Positions 1 to 7,790 of a stretch of 35,649 nucleotides of DNA are shown here, in pieces (the first letter of the stretch is position 1; every line of letters starts with the position of its first letter). The stretch lies in assembly GCA_004298665.1 (NCBI GenBank), contig SCQY01000020.1, forward strand, positions 1 through 35,649. The letters run 5' to 3'. A model generated the notes under the pieces. The model searched no databases. It was not told the origin of the DNA and worked only from the letters and a program-made list of their open reading frames with translations. The stretch comes from a bacterium (GTDB taxonomy: Bacteria; Vulcanimicrobiota; Vulcanimicrobiia; Vulcanimicrobiales; SCRA01). Position numbers and translations under genes: made by a program.

Positions 1-164
1 AGGTGCATGCTGCCGAAGGAGACCTTCGTATGCGTAGTGAGGCCAATCACTTCCGCGACGACGGCGCGCCCAAGCGCGGCGCGGAACAACGTAAGCACGA
101 TCAGGCACGCGAGGACCAGGGCCCCGGCGGCCCAGCGGACGGCTCGCCTGTCCACATGACCCAT
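1..164 (-). CDS. Membrane-anchored protein, N-terminal fragment
   Basis: The gene starts at an ATG at 164 and runs off the left edge, so only about 54 residues are visible. AAGGTGG lies just upstream as a ribosome binding site. After a short basic start (MGHVDRRAVRW) there is one hydrophobic segment, about residues 12-27, then a region that looks like the beginning of an extracytoplasmic beta-rich domain. This resembles the N terminus of AsmA/TamB-type or other signal-anchored proteins, but too little is present to name a family. It lies 71 bases downstream of the OsmC-like gene on the same strand and may be the third gene of that operon. Confidence 0.5.
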   Translation of the reverse strand, partial: MGHVDRRAVRWAAGALVLACLIVLTLFRAALGRAVVAEVIGLTTHTKVSFGSMH

Positions 165-235
165 GGTCCACCTTGTTCCCGCAATGACGCCGGGAGCCGG
201 CATTCGATGGGCAGCCTGGATTGCTTCCCTTCACT

Positions 236-694
236 TCAGCGCGTGAGCCAGGTCAGCTCTTGCGCTATACCGGTATCTTTGATGAGGTTGTACATCGGGC
301 AGCGCGCGTAGAGCTGGTCTTTGAGCCGTTCCAAATGTTCCTGGCCGCGATCGATCCGCAGCGTGATCGTCGTCTCGATGCGCTGGAAATGCGGTGAGAC
401 GGGCGCCGTGCCGAAGAGGCCGCGTCGGTCCACCGAAGCGAGGCTCTCGACGGCAATGCCGCTGATGACCATGTTCAGCTCGCGCGCCAGCATCTCGATC
501 ACGATCTGCAGGCACGCGTCGTAGGCGCCGACGACGTACTCCAGCGGCGTGGGACCCGCGTCACCGCCGCCGAGCTTGGCGGGCTCGTCGACGGTGAAGG
601 CATGGCCGCGCACTCGCTGGATCGAAGCGAAGCTGCCCCGCCACTCCAGCGTGGCATGGATGTGGCGCACTTCCGCGTGCTGCTCAACCGGCAT
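236..694 (-). CDS. OsmC-family peroxiredoxin-like protein
   Basis: This 152-aa protein matches the OsmC/Ohr family in length and layout. Family members reduce organic or lipid hydroperoxides in the cytoplasm using two cysteines. Both are present here: Cys61 in the central helix (motif AYDAC) and Cys132 near the C terminus (ARCPMYN). The GGDAGPTPLEYV segment before Cys61 is typical of the OsmC rather than the Ohr branch. I chose the ATG at 694 because AGGAGGTGGAG lies immediately upstream; longer readings add only low-complexity sequence. The start overlaps the 3' end of the symporter gene by 11 bases, so the two are probably translationally coupled. The physiological substrate cannot be read from sequence. 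Confidence 0.88.
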   Translation of the reverse strand: MPVEQHAEVRHIHATLEWRGSFASIQRVRGHAFTVDEPAKLGGGDAGPTPLEYVVGAYDACLQIVIEMLARELNMVISGIAVESLASVDRRGLFGTAPVSPHFQRIETTITLRIDRGQEHLERLKDQLYARCPMYNLIKDTGIAQELTWLTR

Positions 695-2306
695 ACTCCA
701 CCTCCTGAATCGCGCCGGCGGTGGAAGCGGGCGCGGGCTGCGTGCGCGTGGCGTCGATGGCGGCCACGAAGAGAGCGACGACGACGATGAAGACCGCGAG
801 ACCAACCAGCCCCGTAGCATAGAGCGGCGCCGTGAAGAGCGCGATCGAGAGCGCCGCCAGCGCCGCCGCTCCCAGTGCAGCAGCGCCGCGCCCCGTCAGG
901 TGCAGCGTATAGGTCCCGCGGCGCTCCACCAGCGTGATGGCGGCGAGGGCCACGATGTTGGCGATCATGCCCGGCCACACGGGATGCGTGTGGAGGAAGA
1001 AGAGCGTGAGGCTCCAGTGGCTGAGATCGTACCAGCCCAAGCCCGTGAGCGTGCCCACAGCCATCGAGACCAGCACTGCGCGCCGCGTGGCCAGCGGCCA
1101 GAAGAGCGCTGCCACCACCGGTGCGAAGGTGGCGGAGTTGCGCGTCACCCACGCGAGCACGTTCCACCATGCCGACTGCTCCGAGCGCAGTGAGGCGAAG
1201 ATGACCATCAACACGGTGAGCAGCACGAGCGACCAGCGCGTGTAGCGTACGTAGGTCGCCTCGTCGCGGCCGGGTGTCAGTGCGCTGCCAACGTCGCGCC
1301 CCAGGCTGGTGGCCCCGGAGAATTGACAGGGCGCCCCCCAGCCCAGCGCGCAGGCCCAGAAGCCCAGGAAGAAGAGGGCCACGAACGGCGCCGGCAGCAC
1401 GTGCATGAGGTACTGCGGAACGGCGATGAGGCCAAGCCGCCCACCGGGAACGGCGTAGGCTGCGGCAAGACCGATGACTACGGCCCCCCCGATCAGCGGG
1501 AGACCAAGGCCTGCCGCCCAGTAGAGGCCGCGCTTGCCTTCTTCGAGGCTGCGGCACGAGAGGGCCATCTGGAACGTGGCCTGTGCGAGAATCACGTTGA
1601 GGATGAACGTGCCGAACCACGCGACGATCGTCTGTACGCCGACCGTCGCCGGTGCGAACAGCTCGGGGCGCGCCAGCGCCAGGTGGCGCAGGCCGGCGAT
1701 GCCGGGATCGATGAAGACGGCCGTCAGCCCCACGCCCAGCATGACGTAGATCGCCACGACGTTGAAGAGCTGCGTGTAGCCCACGGACCACATCCCGCCG
1801 AACTGCAGGTAGATCAGGAGCAGCGTCGCCGTCACGGCGACCGAGAGCAGCAGCGAGAGGCCGGTGAAGACGTGCAGCGCGGAGGCGAAGGCCAGCGCCG
1901 TGGCTACCGACCACATAGGGAAGGCGAAGGCGGTGATCGCTCCGCCCAAAGCGCGCGCCTGTTCGCCGAAGTGGTCGCCGATCAAGCCCGAGACGGTAAC
2001 CAAGAGGCGCTCGCGAAACGGCGCCAGCAGCACGGCGGCGATGAGCAGCACCTGCGTGGTCTCCGCGATGCCGTACCACACGGCGGAGACGCCTTTGAGA
2101 TATGCAAGCTCCAAAATCGCGATGAACGACGATCCCGAGAAGAGCCCCGTCACGCAGACGGCGACGAAGAGCGCGTTGAAGGTCCGCCCTCCGACGAAGT
2201 AGCCGCCGCCCCCGCTCGCCTTGCGATGGGCAAAGCGCCCGATCGCGATGAGCAGGATCGTGTAGGCTGCGGCCAGTGAGATAAACCAAGAGCCTACCGT
2301 TGTCAT
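684..2306 (-). CDS. Sodium:solute symporter (SSS family)
   Basis: A 540-aa polytopic membrane protein with about 13 hydrophobic segments, the size and layout of the sodium:solute symporter family (PF00474), which import small organic solutes with Na+. The N-terminal region contains GRxxFNALFVAVCVTGLFSGSS, a typical TM1-TM2 linker pattern with a glycine/serine-rich sodium-site helix. The substrate (proline, pantothenate, carboxylate or sugar type) is not evident. AAGGGAGAG precedes the ATG at 2306. A probable promoter and a roughly 185-base structured leader lie upstream. The OsmC-like gene overlaps its end. Confidence 0.85.
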   Translation of the reverse strand: MTTVGSWFISLAAAYTILLIAIGRFAHRKASGGGGYFVGGRTFNALFVAVCVTGLFSGSSFIAILELAYLKGVSAVWYGIAETTQVLLIAAVLLAPFRERLLVTVSGLIGDHFGEQARALGGAITAFAFPMWSVATALAFASALHVFTGLSLLLSVAVTATLLLIYLQFGGMWSVGYTQLFNVVAIYVMLGVGLTAVFIDPGIAGLRHLALARPELFAPATVGVQTIVAWFGTFILNVILAQATFQMALSCRSLEEGKRGLYWAAGLGLPLIGGAVVIGLAAAYAVPGGRLGLIAVPQYLMHVLPAPFVALFFLGFWACALGWGAPCQFSGATSLGRDVGSALTPGRDEATYVRYTRWSLVLLTVLMVIFASLRSEQSAWWNVLAWVTRNSATFAPVVAALFWPLATRRAVLVSMAVGTLTGLGWYDLSHWSLTLFFLHTHPVWPGMIANIVALAAITLVERRGTYTLHLTGRGAAALGAAALAALSIALFTAPLYATGLVGLAVFIVVVALFVAAIDATRTQPAPASTAGAIQEVEYAG

Positions 2307-2328
2307 CTCTCTCCCTTAGAATGAACGA

Positions 2329-2356
2329 AGGCCCCCCGCCGTCCGGCGAGGGGCCC
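2329..2356 (-). promoter_or_regulatory. GC-rich hairpin in symporter leader
   Basis: A stem of six pairs (2330-2335 with 2350-2355), a C/A mismatch and four more pairs (2337-2340 with 2345-2348) around a GTCC loop. On the minus strand it is followed by TTCGTTCATT, a weak U-rich tail, and lies about 25 bases before the symporter start. No minus-strand gene ends upstream, so it belongs to the symporter's own leader and could act as an attenuator. Confidence 0.5.
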
Positions 2357-2497
2357 TGTTACGATGTGGGTGCGCGAGCTCGCGCGCTATCCTTGCATGC
2401 GTATGGGGCGTCCTTCGCCGGCGTCGGGTGCACCTGAGTGCATTCGCGGCGAGGGACACATGGCGCAGGGGAATGCGGTGCGGTTCACAGTGTCCGC

Positions 2498-2527
2498 ATG
2501 CTACCAGAGGAAAGCGAGCCGGGTCAA
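2498..2527 (-). promoter_or_regulatory. Predicted sigma-70 promoter of symporter
   Basis: On the minus strand TTGACC (2527-2522) and TAGCAT (2503-2498) are separated by 18 bases. The expected transcription start is near 2491, giving a leader of about 185 bases before the symporter ATG. Confidence 0.6.
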
Positions 2528-2589
2528 CGCTTTCGCGGAGAATTCACTCGCTGGAGGGACGTGCGCGCGAGCGTGGAAAGCGCGCGGCG

Positions 2590-3054
2590 ATGATCGAGAT
2601 TGCCGTTGCGGTTTCGTCTGAGGAGATCGAAACGGTGCGCGCGCTCTTCCGCGAATACGCGGCCTCGCTTGACGTCGATCTCTGCTTCCAAGACTTCGAG
2701 CACGAGCTGACAACCTTGCCGGGATCGTACGCCCCGCCGCGCGGCACGTTACTGCTAGCGCGGGTCGACGGCGTTCCGGCGGGCTGCATCGCACTGCGTT
2801 CGTTGGGCGAGGAGCGCTGCGAAATGAAACGCCTCTACGTGCGTCCGGCGTTCCGCGCCTACGGCCTGGGCCGGGAGCTGGCCGTGCGGATCTTGGCCGG
2901 CGCGAAGGCCTTGAACTACCGTACGATCCGGCTCGATACGCTTCCCTCGATGGGTGCGGCGATTGCGCTCTATCGAAAGCTCGGCTTCCGCGAGATCCCG
3001 CCGTACCGTCATAACCCGGTCGCTGGAGCGCTCTACTTGGAACGCGACCTCTAG
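2590..3054 (+). CDS. GNAT family N-acetyltransferase
   Basis: A 154-aa GNAT-fold protein that would transfer an acetyl group from acetyl-CoA to an amine. The acetyl-CoA loop (motif A) is clear at residues 82-97 ([16 protein letters not shown], with R-x-x-G-L-G). The C-terminal part has the usual [12 protein letters not shown] segment followed by a tyrosine. The ATG at 2590 starts directly with the first beta strand; the frame is open further upstream to 2428, but that extension is Arg-rich and unlike the family. The aminotransferase gene follows after 61 bases on the same strand. The acceptor substrate is unknown. Confidence 0.85.
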   Translation: MIEIAVAVSSEEIETVRALFREYAASLDVDLCFQDFEHELTTLPGSYAPPRGTLLLARVDGVPAGCIALRSLGEERCEMKRLYVRPAFRAYGLGRELAVRILAGAKALNYRTIRLDTLPSMGAAIALYRKLGFREIPPYRHNPVAGALYLERDL

Positions 3055-3115
3055 TCGCGGGGCTGCTGCCGGGGGCCAGGGCGGTAAGGCGAGCGGGTGG
3101 AAAGCGCCTAGCACC

Positions 3116-4408
3116 ATGAAACAGTTGGACGAGCTCTATGGCGCCGCCTCGCCTCAAGCCCTGTATGACGAGACGGTCGCTAACTACCGGGACTTCGTGA
3201 ACCCGCCGCTGGCGCGCGTGATGAAGCTCTCGGGCTCGGCGATCGAGGTGCGCGCCTCGGGCACCACCATCTACGACCAGCACGGCAAGGCCTATCTCGA
3301 CTTCGCGGGAGGCTACGGCGTCTTCACCCTGGGCCATTCCCACCCCAAGGTGGTCGAGGCGGTGCGCCGCCAGTTGGAGCTCATGTCGCTTTCCGGGAAA
3401 GTCTTCTTCAATCCGCTGCTCGGGCGCGTCGCCAAGCGATTGGCTGAGTTGGCTCCCGGAGATCTGCGCATCTCGTTCTTCGCCAACAGCGGCACGGAAG
3501 CAGTGGAGGGGGCGCTCAAGCTTGCCAAAGCGGCGACGCACCGCCACAAGATCGTGTCGACGACCGACGCCTATCATGGGAAGACGCTGGGCTCGCTGAC
3601 GGCCACGGGCCGCGAATATTTCCGTAAGGAATACCAGCCGCTGGTGCCGGATTTCGAGCACGTGCCGTACGGCGACGCGGATGCGCTCGACCGGGCGCTC
3701 CCCGACGCGGCAGCCTTCATCGTGGAGCCCGTGCAGGGCGAAGGCGGCGTCAACGTGCCGCCGCCGGGCTACCTCACCCGCGTCCGCGAGATTTGCGACA
3801 AGCACGGCGCGCTGCTCATTGCCGACGAAGTGCAGACGGGGCTGGGCCGCTGCGGCTTCCGCTTCGCCGTCGACGAGGAAGGCGTGGTCCCCGACATCAT
3901 GACGCTGGCCAAGGGGCTCTCCGGCGGCGTGATCCCCGTGGGCGCCTACCTGGCGCGCCCCGCCTGTTGGAATGCTGCCTACGCCAAGCAGCCGCTGATG
4001 CATACGTCCACCTTCGGCGGCGGTGAGCTGGCCTGCGCGGCGGCGCTGGCCGCTCTCGACGTGATGGAGGAAGAGCATCTGGTGGACAATGCGCGCGAGC
4101 GCGGACGGCAGCTGATCGAGGGCGCGCGCGCCGTGGCCGCCGCGTATCCCGACGTGGTGCACGACGTGCGCGGCAAGGGATTGCTGGTGGGCGTGGAGCT
4201 GACGCACGAGGGCTACGGGGGCACGATCATTCCCGAGATGCTGCACCAAGGCGTCACCGCGGCGTGGACGCTCAACATGCAGCGCGTCATCCGCTTGGAG
4301 CCGCCGCTGGTGGTGACGGAGGCGGAAGTTGAGCGGGCACTCGCCGCGTTGCGCAAAGGGGTGGCACAGGCCAGGGAGAAACTCGGGGTCCTGTCATGCC
4401 CTATGTAG
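3116..4408 (+). CDS. Class III aminotransferase, putrescine/ornithine type
   Basis: A 430-aa PLP-dependent class III (omega) aminotransferase. The PLP lysine is Lys266 in the motif TLAKGLSGG; Asp237 (ADEVQTG) would bind the pyridine nitrogen, and NSGTEA at 124-129 forms the phosphate site. The sequence resembles E. coli putrescine aminotransferase (PatA/YgjG) throughout: the GGYGVFTLGHSHP segment, the EPVQGEGGV segment and the RLEPPLVVT C terminus. It would convert a diamine or omega-amino acid plus 2-oxoglutarate to a semialdehyde and glutamate. Ornithine or acetylornithine as substrate cannot be excluded. It overlaps the next gene by 13 bases and probably forms an operon with it and the GNAT gene. 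Confidence 0.85.
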   Translation: MKQLDELYGAASPQALYDETVANYRDFVNPPLARVMKLSGSAIEVRASGTTIYDQHGKAYLDFAGGYGVFTLGHSHPKVVEAVRRQLELMSLSGKVFFNPLLGRVAKRLAELAPGDLRISFFANSGTEAVEGALKLAKAATHRHKIVSTTDAYHGKTLGSLTATGREYFRKEYQPLVPDFEHVPYGDADALDRALPDAAAFIVEPVQGEGGVNVPPPGYLTRVREICDKHGALLIADEVQTGLGRCGFRFAVDEEGVVPDIMTLAKGLSGGVIPVGAYLARPACWNAAYAKQPLMHTSTFGGGELACAAALAALDVMEEEHLVDNARERGRQLIEGARAVAAAYPDVVHDVRGKGLLVGVELTHEGYGGTIIPEMLHQGVTAAWTLNMQRVIRLEPPLVVTEAEVERALAALRKGVAQAREKLGVLSCPM

Positions 4409-4857
4409 AGTCCTCGATTACCATCAAGGCACCGGCTCGCCACGTCTACGAGATCGCCAAGGAGCAGGAGCGCTTTCCGGAGTTCATGCCCGACGTCGAG
4501 TCGATCGATGTCGTGGAGCGCCGTTCCGACGGCGTGCTCACCAAGTGGAAGACCTTGGTCGAAGGGGCGCCGATCGAGTGGCTCGAGGAAGACGTCTTCC
4601 ACGACGATGCCTGCCGCATCGACTACAAACTGCTCGAGGGCGATCTCGACAAGTTCGAAGGCGCGTGGACGTTCAGCGAGGACGGCGGGGGCGAAACGCT
4701 CGTGACGTTGGGCGTCGACTACGATTTCGGCGTGCCCACCCTGGCCGAGCTGATCGGTCCCACGCTGCAGAAGAAGGTCGAAGAGAACTCGGCGATGATG
4801 CTCGCGGCGATCAAGCGTGAGGCCGAGGCGACGGTCGCTCAGAAAACGACGGGCTGA
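4396..4857 (+). CDS. SRPBCC (polyketide cyclase-like) protein
   Basis: A 153-aa protein with the SRPBCC/START-like hydrophobic-ligand fold. The start MPYVESSITIKAPARHVYEIAKEQERFPEFMPDV region is the typical first strand and helix, and a long amphipathic helix closes the C terminus. The family ranges from aromatase/cyclase subunits and COQ10-like quinone chaperones to proteins of unknown function; no catalytic residues are decisive. The overlap with the aminotransferase implies coupled expression. Confidence 0.82.
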   Translation: MPYVESSITIKAPARHVYEIAKEQERFPEFMPDVESIDVVERRSDGVLTKWKTLVEGAPIEWLEEDVFHDDACRIDYKLLEGDLDKFEGAWTFSEDGGGETLVTLGVDYDFGVPTLAELIGPTLQKKVEENSAMMLAAIKREAEATVAQKTTG

Positions 4858-4873
4858 TCGTCAGCCGCGGCGA

Positions 4874-5104
4874 TCAACGGCATACGTCGATCTCCCGGTA
4901 CGCATGGTCCCCGGCCAACGTATCGCCGGCGCGGTAGAGAAGCCGCGCCACCGAGAGACGCCAGGGCACCGATGAGCGGCCCACTTCCGGACGTGCGGAC
5001 TCCGCCAGCTCCTGCGCTAGGTGTTCCTGGCGGACGGCCTGCCGTATGCTCTCTTGATGTTCGTGGACGATCCGGGCGGCGATCTCGGGATTGGTGTAGT
5101 CCAT
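4874..5104 (-). CDS. Small hypothetical protein, 76 aa
   Basis: I do not recognise the family. The 76-residue protein is soluble, with a helix rich in Glu and Gln (about residues 8-36) followed by a basic stretch (PWRLSVARLLYRAGD) and a final Cys-Arg. It is likely real because GAGGAG precedes the ATG and a near-consensus promoter lies 38 bases upstream (-10 at 5142-5147). It is transcribed divergently from the ABATE/CGNR regulator and shares its -35 element, which suggests joint regulation. Confidence 0.65.
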   Translation of the reverse strand: MDYTNPEIAARIVHEHQESIRQAVRQEHLAQELAESARPEVGRSSVPWRLSVARLLYRAGDTLAGDHAYREIDVCR

Positions 5105-5141
5105 CGATGGACTCCTCTACGCGTGACGGTAACCTCCAAAA

Positions 5142-5170
5142 AGCATACGATGGTGAATGTAACTTGTCAA
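5142..5170 (-). promoter_or_regulatory. Promoter of 76-aa gene
   Basis: On the minus strand TTGACA (5170-5165) and TATGCT (5147-5142) are 17 bases apart, an almost consensus sigma-70 promoter. The -35 hexamer overlaps that of the divergent promoter. Confidence 0.8.
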
Positions 5171-5192
5171 GGCCTTTTGGTGGTGATATAGT
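5164..5192 (+). promoter_or_regulatory. Promoter of ABATE/CGNR gene, leaderless
   Basis: TTGTCA (5164-5169) and TATAGT (5187-5192) with a 17-base spacer. The GTG start at 5199 lies six bases after the -10 element, where transcription should begin. No ribosome binding site fits between, so the mRNA is predicted to be leaderless. Confidence 0.75.
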
Positions 5193-5198
5193 GAGACC

Positions 5199-5765
5199 GT
5201 GTCCGATGCCAAGAACAAAGATGCCGTTCCAGGTCAGCTCGATACCCTCAAACGCTTCCTGAACACCGTTGATTTCGACGCCGGGAGCGACGAGTTCGAC
5301 TCCCCCCAGGCGCTCCGGCGGTGGCTGGTGGACTTGAGTCTGCTCGACCCCGCCTCAGAGGTGAGCCGGCACGACCTAGCGCGTGCGATCGAGGTGCGCG
5401 AAGCCTTGCGCAGCGTGCTCCTCGCGAACACTTGCCGCACGGAGCCGGATGCTGCGGCGCTGGCGACGCTCAGCGCCGCTGGGAGCGCGGCGCGCTATCG
5501 CGTCTGGTTCCATCCCCGCGAAGGGCCCCAGTTGGAGGCGTGCGCCGAAGGCGTGGAGGGGGCGCTGGCCCGCCTGGTTGCCATCATGGCCCAAGCGATG
5601 CTAGACGGCTCCTGGAGCCGCTTCAAAGCCTGCCGTCGCGAAGGCTGCCGCTTCGCCTTCTTTGACTGGACCAAGAACCAGTCGGGAGTCTGGTGCAGCA
5701 TGGCTGCCTGTGGAAACCGCGAGAAGGCGCGCCGCTACCAGCAGCGCAAACGCGCGGGTGGTTGA
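5199..5765 (+). CDS. ABATE domain / CGNR zinc-finger regulator
   Basis: A 188-aa protein of the ABATE-CGNR family, putative stress-related transcription regulators. The N-terminal two thirds is the ABATE domain (FLNTVDF near the start, then SRHDLARAIEVREALRSVL). The C-terminal zinc knuckle has four cysteines at 145, 150, 166 and 171, the last in the eponymous CGNR motif followed by the KARRYQQRK tail. The start codon is GTG at 5199, supported by the promoter position. The divergent 76-aa gene may be its target or partner, which is inference from the shared promoter region. Confidence 0.88.
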   Translation: MSDAKNKDAVPGQLDTLKRFLNTVDFDAGSDEFDSPQALRRWLVDLSLLDPASEVSRHDLARAIEVREALRSVLLANTCRTEPDAAALATLSAAGSAARYRVWFHPREGPQLEACAEGVEGALARLVAIMAQAMLDGSWSRFKACRREGCRFAFFDWTKNQSGVWCSMAACGNREKARRYQQRKRAGG

Positions 5766-5791
5766 CCTGCGCGCTGTCTCGCTCGAGCGGA

Positions 5792-5944
5792 GCGGTGGAG
5801 CCGGCGGGACGTTCGCATCGTGGGGGCTCTGAGGCGCGTGCGGAGCCATGGATGGCGAGAGCACGCGCGAAGGCAGTAGGAGGCGCGCAGGAGAGCGCGC
5901 CGACGCGCGTTCCCGCGATGCGAACGTCCCGCCGGCTCCGCCGC
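5792..5944. repeat. Long inverted repeat with nested hairpins
   Basis: Left arm 5792-5820 and right arm 5916-5944 are inverted copies of 29 bases with one mismatch (a possible G-U pair). The 95 bases between contain two more hairpins: 5834-5841 with 5861-5868 (8 pairs, enclosing a small GCC/GGC stem), and 5882-5888 with 5895-5901 (7 pairs, loop AGGAGA). As RNA this would be a branched structure closed by a long stem. It lies between two convergent genes, so it may end transcription from both, or be a member of an intergenic repeat family. I see no second copy here. Confidence 0.75.
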
Positions 5945-5946
5945 GG

Positions 5947-6603
5947 TCAGTGCGGAAGCATGAATGCGACGATCTCCGCTTTCTTGACGTCGTTGGTCCA
6001 GAGGCGGCCATTGTCGCGGGCGAGAGAGATCGCCGCGAAGGGCGACTGCGCTATCCACTCCAGCTCGGGCACTGCGTTCAAGCGCACGCGCGCGATGCGG
6101 CAGCCGCCGCGGTCGCGCCCCCACCACGTGGAGACGTAGAGCGCGCCGTCGACCCAGGCGATGCCGACGACTTCCTCGCCGATGGGAACCTCGCGAATCG
6201 GCCGATACTCGGTGTCCAGCTCCAGCACGCGCTTGTTGTGGCGTTGGCTGAGCCATAGGTGCTCGCCGTCGAAGCCGAGGAACGAGCCGGTATCGTCGGG
6301 ACACGGGATGGCCTCGTGCTGCCTGAAGCCGTGACCGGGAACGTAGCGGCGGATGAAGCGGCTGTCCCCCTCCTCGCTGCAGATCAGCCGCAGCTCGTCG
6401 CCGGCGACGACGCCGCCCACCGGCCGCCCGGGTGCCTCCCGCTCCTCGAAGACCGTGCCGCTGCGCGGGTCGATGCCGTAGAGCCGGCGGGTCTCCCAAG
6501 AACCGATCCAGAGGTGCTCTCCATCGAAGGCAAGGGACTGCGGGACCGGGCACGGAGCGGGGATTCGCACGACTTCGTCGATCGGCGGCAGTATCGTCTC
6601 CAT
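5947..6603 (-). CDS. Beta-propeller (SMP-30/NHL-like) protein
   Basis: A 218-aa protein built of repeated beta-propeller blades: the phrase FDGEHLWIGSW near the start recurs as FDGEHLWLSQR in the middle and DGALYVSTWWG later. Such proteins include vgb-like lyases and SMP-30/gluconolactonase-like proteins. No catalytic set can be assigned and no signal peptide is visible from the ATG at 6603, so it is probably cytoplasmic. Upstream extension is possible in frame but unlike a propeller. It is divergent from the reductase gene at 6663. Confidence 0.7.
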   Translation of the reverse strand: METILPPIDEVVRIPAPCPVPQSLAFDGEHLWIGSWETRRLYGIDPRSGTVFEEREAPGRPVGGVVAGDELRLICSEEGDSRFIRRYVPGHGFRQHEAIPCPDDTGSFLGFDGEHLWLSQRHNKRVLELDTEYRPIREVPIGEEVVGIAWVDGALYVSTWWGRDRGGCRIARVRLNAVPELEWIAQSPFAAISLARDNGRLWTNDVKKAEIVAFMLPH

Positions 6604-6622
6604 GGCCGCGTCTTTCGCTGAA

Positions 6623-6639
6623 AAGGGCCTCTTGCCCTT
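6623..6639. other. Small hairpin between divergent genes
   Basis: AAGGGC (6623-6628) and GCCCTT (6634-6639) flank a CTCTT loop in the 59-base space between the divergent propeller and reductase genes. It could be an operator or leader hairpin for the reductase; there is no further support. Confidence 0.35.
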
Positions 6640-6662
6640 ACACAGAAGGCTGGCCCTCACGC

Positions 6663-7790
6663 ATGGGCAAGTTCGCGTTTCTGATTCACCCCCTTTCACT
6701 CGAAGACGTGGCACGCTACGAGCCGGGCGCCAAGGGCAAAGGGCGGGCGATCATCGAGAAGATTCTCTCCTGGATGCCTTGTTGGACGACCGCGCATATC
6801 ACCGGCGTGCGCTCGCAGGCCACCGGCAAAGAGGTCGAAGGCTGGTTCATCACCGTTCCGCTGATGCCCGAGCACTTCGTGACATTCCCGCGCGAGGAAG
6901 TCTACGGCCGTATTCTGCACGCCTGCGGAATGGCGGCGGAGCTTGGCGCGGAGATCGTAGGGCTGGGTGCCTTCACGGGCGTGGTGGGCGACGGCGGCGT
7001 GACGATCGCGGAGCGCTCCCCCATCCCCGTTACGACCGGCAACTCGCTGACCGTGGTGGCCGCCGTGCAGTCGCTGCTGCGCGGCGCTCGCGAGATGGAG
7101 ATCGATCCCCAGCAGACGACCTGCACCATCGTGGGGGCCACCGGCTCGATCGGCAGCGCGGCGGTCCGTATGCTCGGCAATAAAGTCGGGCGGATGGTCC
7201 TGGTGGCGCGCAATCAGACGCGCCTGCGCAAGTTCGCTGAGGAGATCGCCGGCGAGATCTCCGCTCCCGTGAGCTTCACCACCAACGTCGGCGAGGGCGT
7301 GCGCCAGGCGCAGCTCATCGTCACCGCGACCAGCTCGACTCTGGAGATCATCCACCCCGAGGACCTCCAGCCCGGCGCCGTGGTCTGCGAAGTCTCGCTG
7401 CCGCACGACGTGAGCCGCCGCGTGGCGGAGCTCCGTCCAGACGTGCTGGTGACCGAAGGCGGCAACATGCGCGTTCCGGGAGAGCCGCGTTTCATGCGCG
7501 TGCGCGAGCAGGGAGAGGAGTTCGATCTCGGGCTGCCGCCGGCCACGGCGCTGGCGTGCATGTCGGAGACGATGACGCTGGCACTCGAAGGACGCAACGA
7601 GAACTACAGTGTGGGGCGCGGCATCAAGTTGCAGCAGCTCTACGAGATCGAGGAGATGGCTGCGCGCCACGGCTTCGAGCTGGCGGATCTGCGTGCGTTC
7701 GACGTCGCGATCAGCCCGGAGCAGATCGCCCGCACGCGCGAAGCGGCGCGGATCGCGCGGCTGGGCCGCGCCGTCGGAGGAAATCCATGA
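6663..7790 (+). CDS. AAR-like NAD(P)-dependent reductase
   Basis: A 375-aa protein with a central Rossmann nucleotide-binding motif (GATGSIGS, residues 158-165). It aligns with cyanobacterial acyl-ACP reductase (AAR) along much of its length: LGAFTGV near 101, TTGNSLT near 124, and a C-terminal block with ACxxExMxLxxEG, NYSVGR and RHGF. Cys299 sits where AAR has its thioester-forming cysteine, so acyl-thioester reduction to an aldehyde is chemically plausible. In genomes such proteins are often labelled shikimate or amino-acid dehydrogenase. The stop overlaps the ATG of the next gene (ATGA), implying a shared complex or pathway. The substrate is unknown. Confidence 0.78.
   Translation: MGKFAFLIHPLSLEDVARYEPGAKGKGRAIIEKILSWMPCWTTAHITGVRSQATGKEVEGWFITVPLMPEHFVTFPREEVYGRILHACGMAAELGAEIVGLGAFTGVVGDGGVTIAERSPIPVTTGNSLTVVAAVQSLLRGAREMEIDPQQTTCTIVGATGSIGSAAVRMLGNKVGRMVLVARNQTRLRKFAEEIAGEISAPVSFTTNVGEGVRQAQLIVTATSSTLEIIHPEDLQPGAVVCEVSLPHDVSRRVAELRPDVLVTEGGNMRVPGEPRFMRVREQGEEFDLGLPPATALACMSETMTLALEGRNENYSVGRGIKLQQLYEIEEMAARHGFELADLRAFDVAISPEQIARTREAARIARLGRAVGGNP

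Noticed and set aside
499..2289. 596-codon open frame on the minus strand over the symporter
   Set aside because: A shadow of the symporter in another frame; Arg/Ala-rich, without domains, caused by high GC.
2307..2497. Known riboswitch or T-box in the symporter leader
   Set aside because: No GGGTGGTACCGCG antiterminator, THI box, cobalamin box or SAM-I core could be found.
2428..2589. Longer start for the GNAT gene
   Set aside because: Adds 54 Arg-rich residues unlike the family and crosses the divergent promoter region.
2501..4249. 582-codon minus-strand frame opposite the aminotransferase
   Set aside because: The plus-strand aminotransferase has all catalytic motifs; this frame is low-complexity His/Arg/Gly-rich antisense.
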